Position numbers and translations under genes: made by a program
Assembly (NCBI GenBank): GCA_900313405.1
Contig: OMQY01000194.1
Coordinates: forward strand, 1 to 14,897
DNA: 14,897 nucleotides
Source: an uncultured Eubacteriales bacterium
Lineage (GTDB): Bacteria; Bacillota_A; Clostridia; Saccharofermentanales; Saccharofermentanaceae
Direction of reading: 5' to 3'
The notes under the pieces: generated by a model
Told to the model about the DNA's origin: nothing
What the model saw: only the letters and a program-made list of their open reading frames with translations
Databases searched by the model: none
In this document: piece after piece, positions 13,801-14,897 of the stretch
Layout: each line of letters starts with the position of its first letter
How positions within the stretch are numbered: the first letter of the stretch is position 1

Positions 13801-14160
13801 ATGGCTATCATCAGAATGTGTGACATGGAATTCTACGGATATACCGGCTGTCTTCCCGAAGAAAAGGAGAACGGACAGGTCTTCATCGTGAGCGTGGTCA
13901 TGGAGTGCCCCGGACTTGAAGGGTGCATCACCGACAGACTTGAAGATACAGTCGACTATTCCAAAGTCTACGACACGGTAAAGAAAACGACCGAGAGGTC
14001 CGATTGTAACCTCATAGAGTTCCTCGCAAATGAGATCGCACGTAAGGTCCTTCGAGTCTCCGACCGTATCGGGCGGGTTACCGTCACCGTATCTAAGCCT
14101 GATGCTCCGATCGACGGTATCTTCAGGACAATGGAGGCGGAGGTCACCCTTGATGCATAA
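13801..14160 (+). CDS. folB: Dihydroneopterin aldolase
   Basis: This enzyme cleaves 7,8-dihydroneopterin to 6-hydroxymethyl-7,8-dihydropterin and glycolaldehyde. The 119 residues match the usual family length. Recognisable are MEFYGYTGCLPEEKENGQ (9-26) with the substrate-binding glutamate, LEDTVDYSKVYD (47-58), LIEFLANEIARKVL (71-84) with Glu73, and VTVSKPDAPIDGIF (95-108), where Lys99 is the likely catalytic lysine. CGGAGG lies just before the folP stop, and only three bases separate folP from this ATG. The 3' end overlaps folK. Confidence 0.95.
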   Translation: MAIIRMCDMEFYGYTGCLPEEKENGQVFIVSVVMECPGLEGCITDRLEDTVDYSKVYDTVKKTTERSDCNLIEFLANEIARKVLRVSDRIGRVTVTVSKPDAPIDGIFRTMEAEVTLDA

Positions 14161-14626
14161 GGTCTATCTCTCTGCCGGAAGCAATATCGGAGACAGGATC
14201 GGCTATCTGCGGCGTGCCGTTGATATGCTGACTGAGAGAGCAGGGCTTCGTGACGTAAGGATATCCGGAGTCTATGAGACGGAGCCGGTCGGCTATGATG
14301 ACCAGCCTTATTTCCTGAACATCTGTATAGAGGCGCTTACCGGTACGGGCATGTATGAACTGCTGGCGATCATCCACGATATCGAGCGGGAGCTCCACAG
14401 AGAGCGTAATATCAGGTTCGGTCCCAGGACGATAGATGTCGACATCCTCCTTTATGACGATGTCGTCTCCGACGATCCGGTACTGACGCTGCCGCATCCG
14501 AGGATGTATGAGCGCGCCTTCGTTCTCATGCCGCTGTCGGAGCTTAAGGACCTTCCCGAAGGATGCAGTATCCCCGATGATAAATCGGTCGTAAGGCTCG
14601 GAGATTACACGGGGTTTGAAGTTTGA
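14153..14626 (+). CDS. folK: 6-hydroxymethyl-7,8-dihydropterin pyrophosphokinase
   Basis: This kinase transfers a diphosphate from ATP to 6-hydroxymethyl-7,8-dihydropterin, supplying the FolP substrate. The 157 residues start MHKVYLSAGSNIGDR (1-15), and show YETEPVGYDDQPYFLN (41-56), HRERNIRFGPRTIDVDILLY (82-101) with the magnesium-binding Asp95 and Asp97, and LTLPHPRMYERAFVLMPLSE (111-130). The start overlaps folB by eight bases, with GGAGG (14139-14143) inside folB nine bases upstream, so translation is coupled. The open frame extends further upstream into folB, but family conservation begins at this ATG. Last gene of the operon; no terminator is visible after it. Confidence 0.95.
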   Translation: MHKVYLSAGSNIGDRIGYLRRAVDMLTERAGLRDVRISGVYETEPVGYDDQPYFLNICIEALTGTGMYELLAIIHDIERELHRERNIRFGPRTIDVDILLYDDVVSDDPVLTLPHPRMYERAFVLMPLSELKDLPEGCSIPDDKSVVRLGDYTGFEV

Positions 14627-14644
14627 CCTTCTTAAATATATAAT
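14616..14644 (+). promoter_or_regulatory. Promoter of the terminal low-complexity gene
   Basis: TTGAAG (14616-14621) and TATAAT (14639-14644) are 17 bases apart, and the -35 lies in the last codons of folK. The leader is about 34 bases, with a strong GGAGGAAG before the ATG at 14685. Confidence 0.7.
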
Positions 14645-14684
14645 CAATAGGCTAAGTAACGGATAATAATAATCGGAGGAAGCG

Positions 14685-14897
14685 ATGGCTGACGATCAGA
14701 ACACAAATAAGAACGTGAATAACGGAAATAACGGCAACAGCGGGAACAACGGACAGCGTCAGGGCGGTGGCCGTAATAATCATCGCAGAAGGAATAACCG
14801 CAACCGCTATAATGACCGCGGCCGCGATCAGAACAGAGACCAGGGCCGCGATCAGAACAGAGACCAGAACAGGGATCTCAATAAGGACCAGAACCGC
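14685..14897 (+). CDS. Low-complexity Asn/Arg/Asp/Gln-rich protein, N-terminal part only
   Basis: This open frame has ATG 14685, a strong GGAGG site at 14675-14679 and its own promoter, and runs off the window after 71 codons. It begins MADDQNTNKNVNNGNNGNSG, then a basic stretch RQGGGRNNHRRRNNRNR (about 26-42), then repeats of the type R-D-Q-N or R-D-Q-G (about 46-71). The composition predicts a disordered, nucleic-acid-interacting tail. Such tails occur at the ends of RNA helicases, Rho factors and other RNA-binding proteins, but no domain is visible here and the function stays unassigned. The repeats are reflected in the DNA as a 24-bp tandem duplication. Confidence 0.8.
   Translation, partial: MADDQNTNKNVNNGNNGNSGNNGQRQGGGRNNHRRRNNRNRYNDRGRDQNRDQGRDQNRDQNRDLNKDQNR
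14820..14867 (+). repeat. Exact 24-bp tandem duplication within the low-complexity gene
   Basis: The same 24 bases, beginning GGCCGCGATCAG and ending GAGACCAG, occur at 14820-14843 and 14844-14867. Each encodes eight residues of the form G-R-D-Q-N-R-D-Q. Because the unit is a multiple of three, copy-number change would lengthen or shorten the tail without a frameshift. Confidence 0.9.

Noticed and set aside
14030..14152. Longer folK start inside folB
   Set aside because: Residues encoded before 14153 do not resemble the kinase, and the family-conserved N-terminus begins exactly at the ATG with GGAGG nine bases upstream.

Overview
The window looks like chromosomal DNA of a Gram-positive anaerobe, most likely Bacillota/Clostridia. 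The evidence is strong GGAGG-type ribosome binding sites, occasional TTG/GTG starts, a tRNA with an encoded CCA, an FtsX-type ABC transporter paired with a NarL-type two-component system, and consensus -35/-10 promoters. Base composition is near 50% GC by eye. I cannot name the genus.

Layout. (1) 1-141: a tRNA-Gln(CUG) gene followed by a strong intrinsic terminator. (2) 218-877: a lone gene for a small soluble protein rich in predicted beta strands. (3) 880-5903: a regulatory intergenic region with two copies of a TGACYGYGGTCA dyad, then a five-gene operon encoding permease, ATPase, permease, histidine kinase and response regulator. This resembles envelope-stress or peptide-sensing modules, in which the regulator usually controls its own transporter; the dyads are good candidate sites. 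(4) 5904-6771: about 870 bases without a convincing gene. They hold three consecutive, unrelated tandem arrays of hairpin-forming repeats with periods of about 61, 53 and 73 bases, each with two full copies and a partial or diverged third, plus two further long inverted repeats. (5) 6772-6969: a 65-residue BFD-like [2Fe-2S] protein with its own terminator. (6) 7151-7924: a DeoR-family regulator behind a near-perfect promoter that predicts a leaderless mRNA. (7) 7948-12308: a convergent AraC-family regulator, then a divergent pair made of a large sialate-O-acetylesterase-like protein that has lost its catalytic motifs and a second AraC-family regulator. The divergent promoter region carries a perfect 10-bp inverted repeat. 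(8) 12323-14626: a tightly overlapping folate operon folE-folP-folB-folK. (9) 14685-end: a low-complexity Asn/Arg/Asp/Gln-rich protein with its own promoter, cut by the window edge.

How it works together. The ABC/two-component block is probably a self-regulating response unit. The AraC/pseudo-esterase/AraC block looks like a regulatory cassette for sensing a ligand, probably a carbohydrate. The fol genes make the 7,8-dihydropteroate precursor of folate from GTP. The most unusual parts are the stacked hairpin arrays at 5904-6640 and the apparently non-catalytic esterase-fold protein flanked by two AraC regulators. Functions are inferred from motifs read by eye; no database search was possible.
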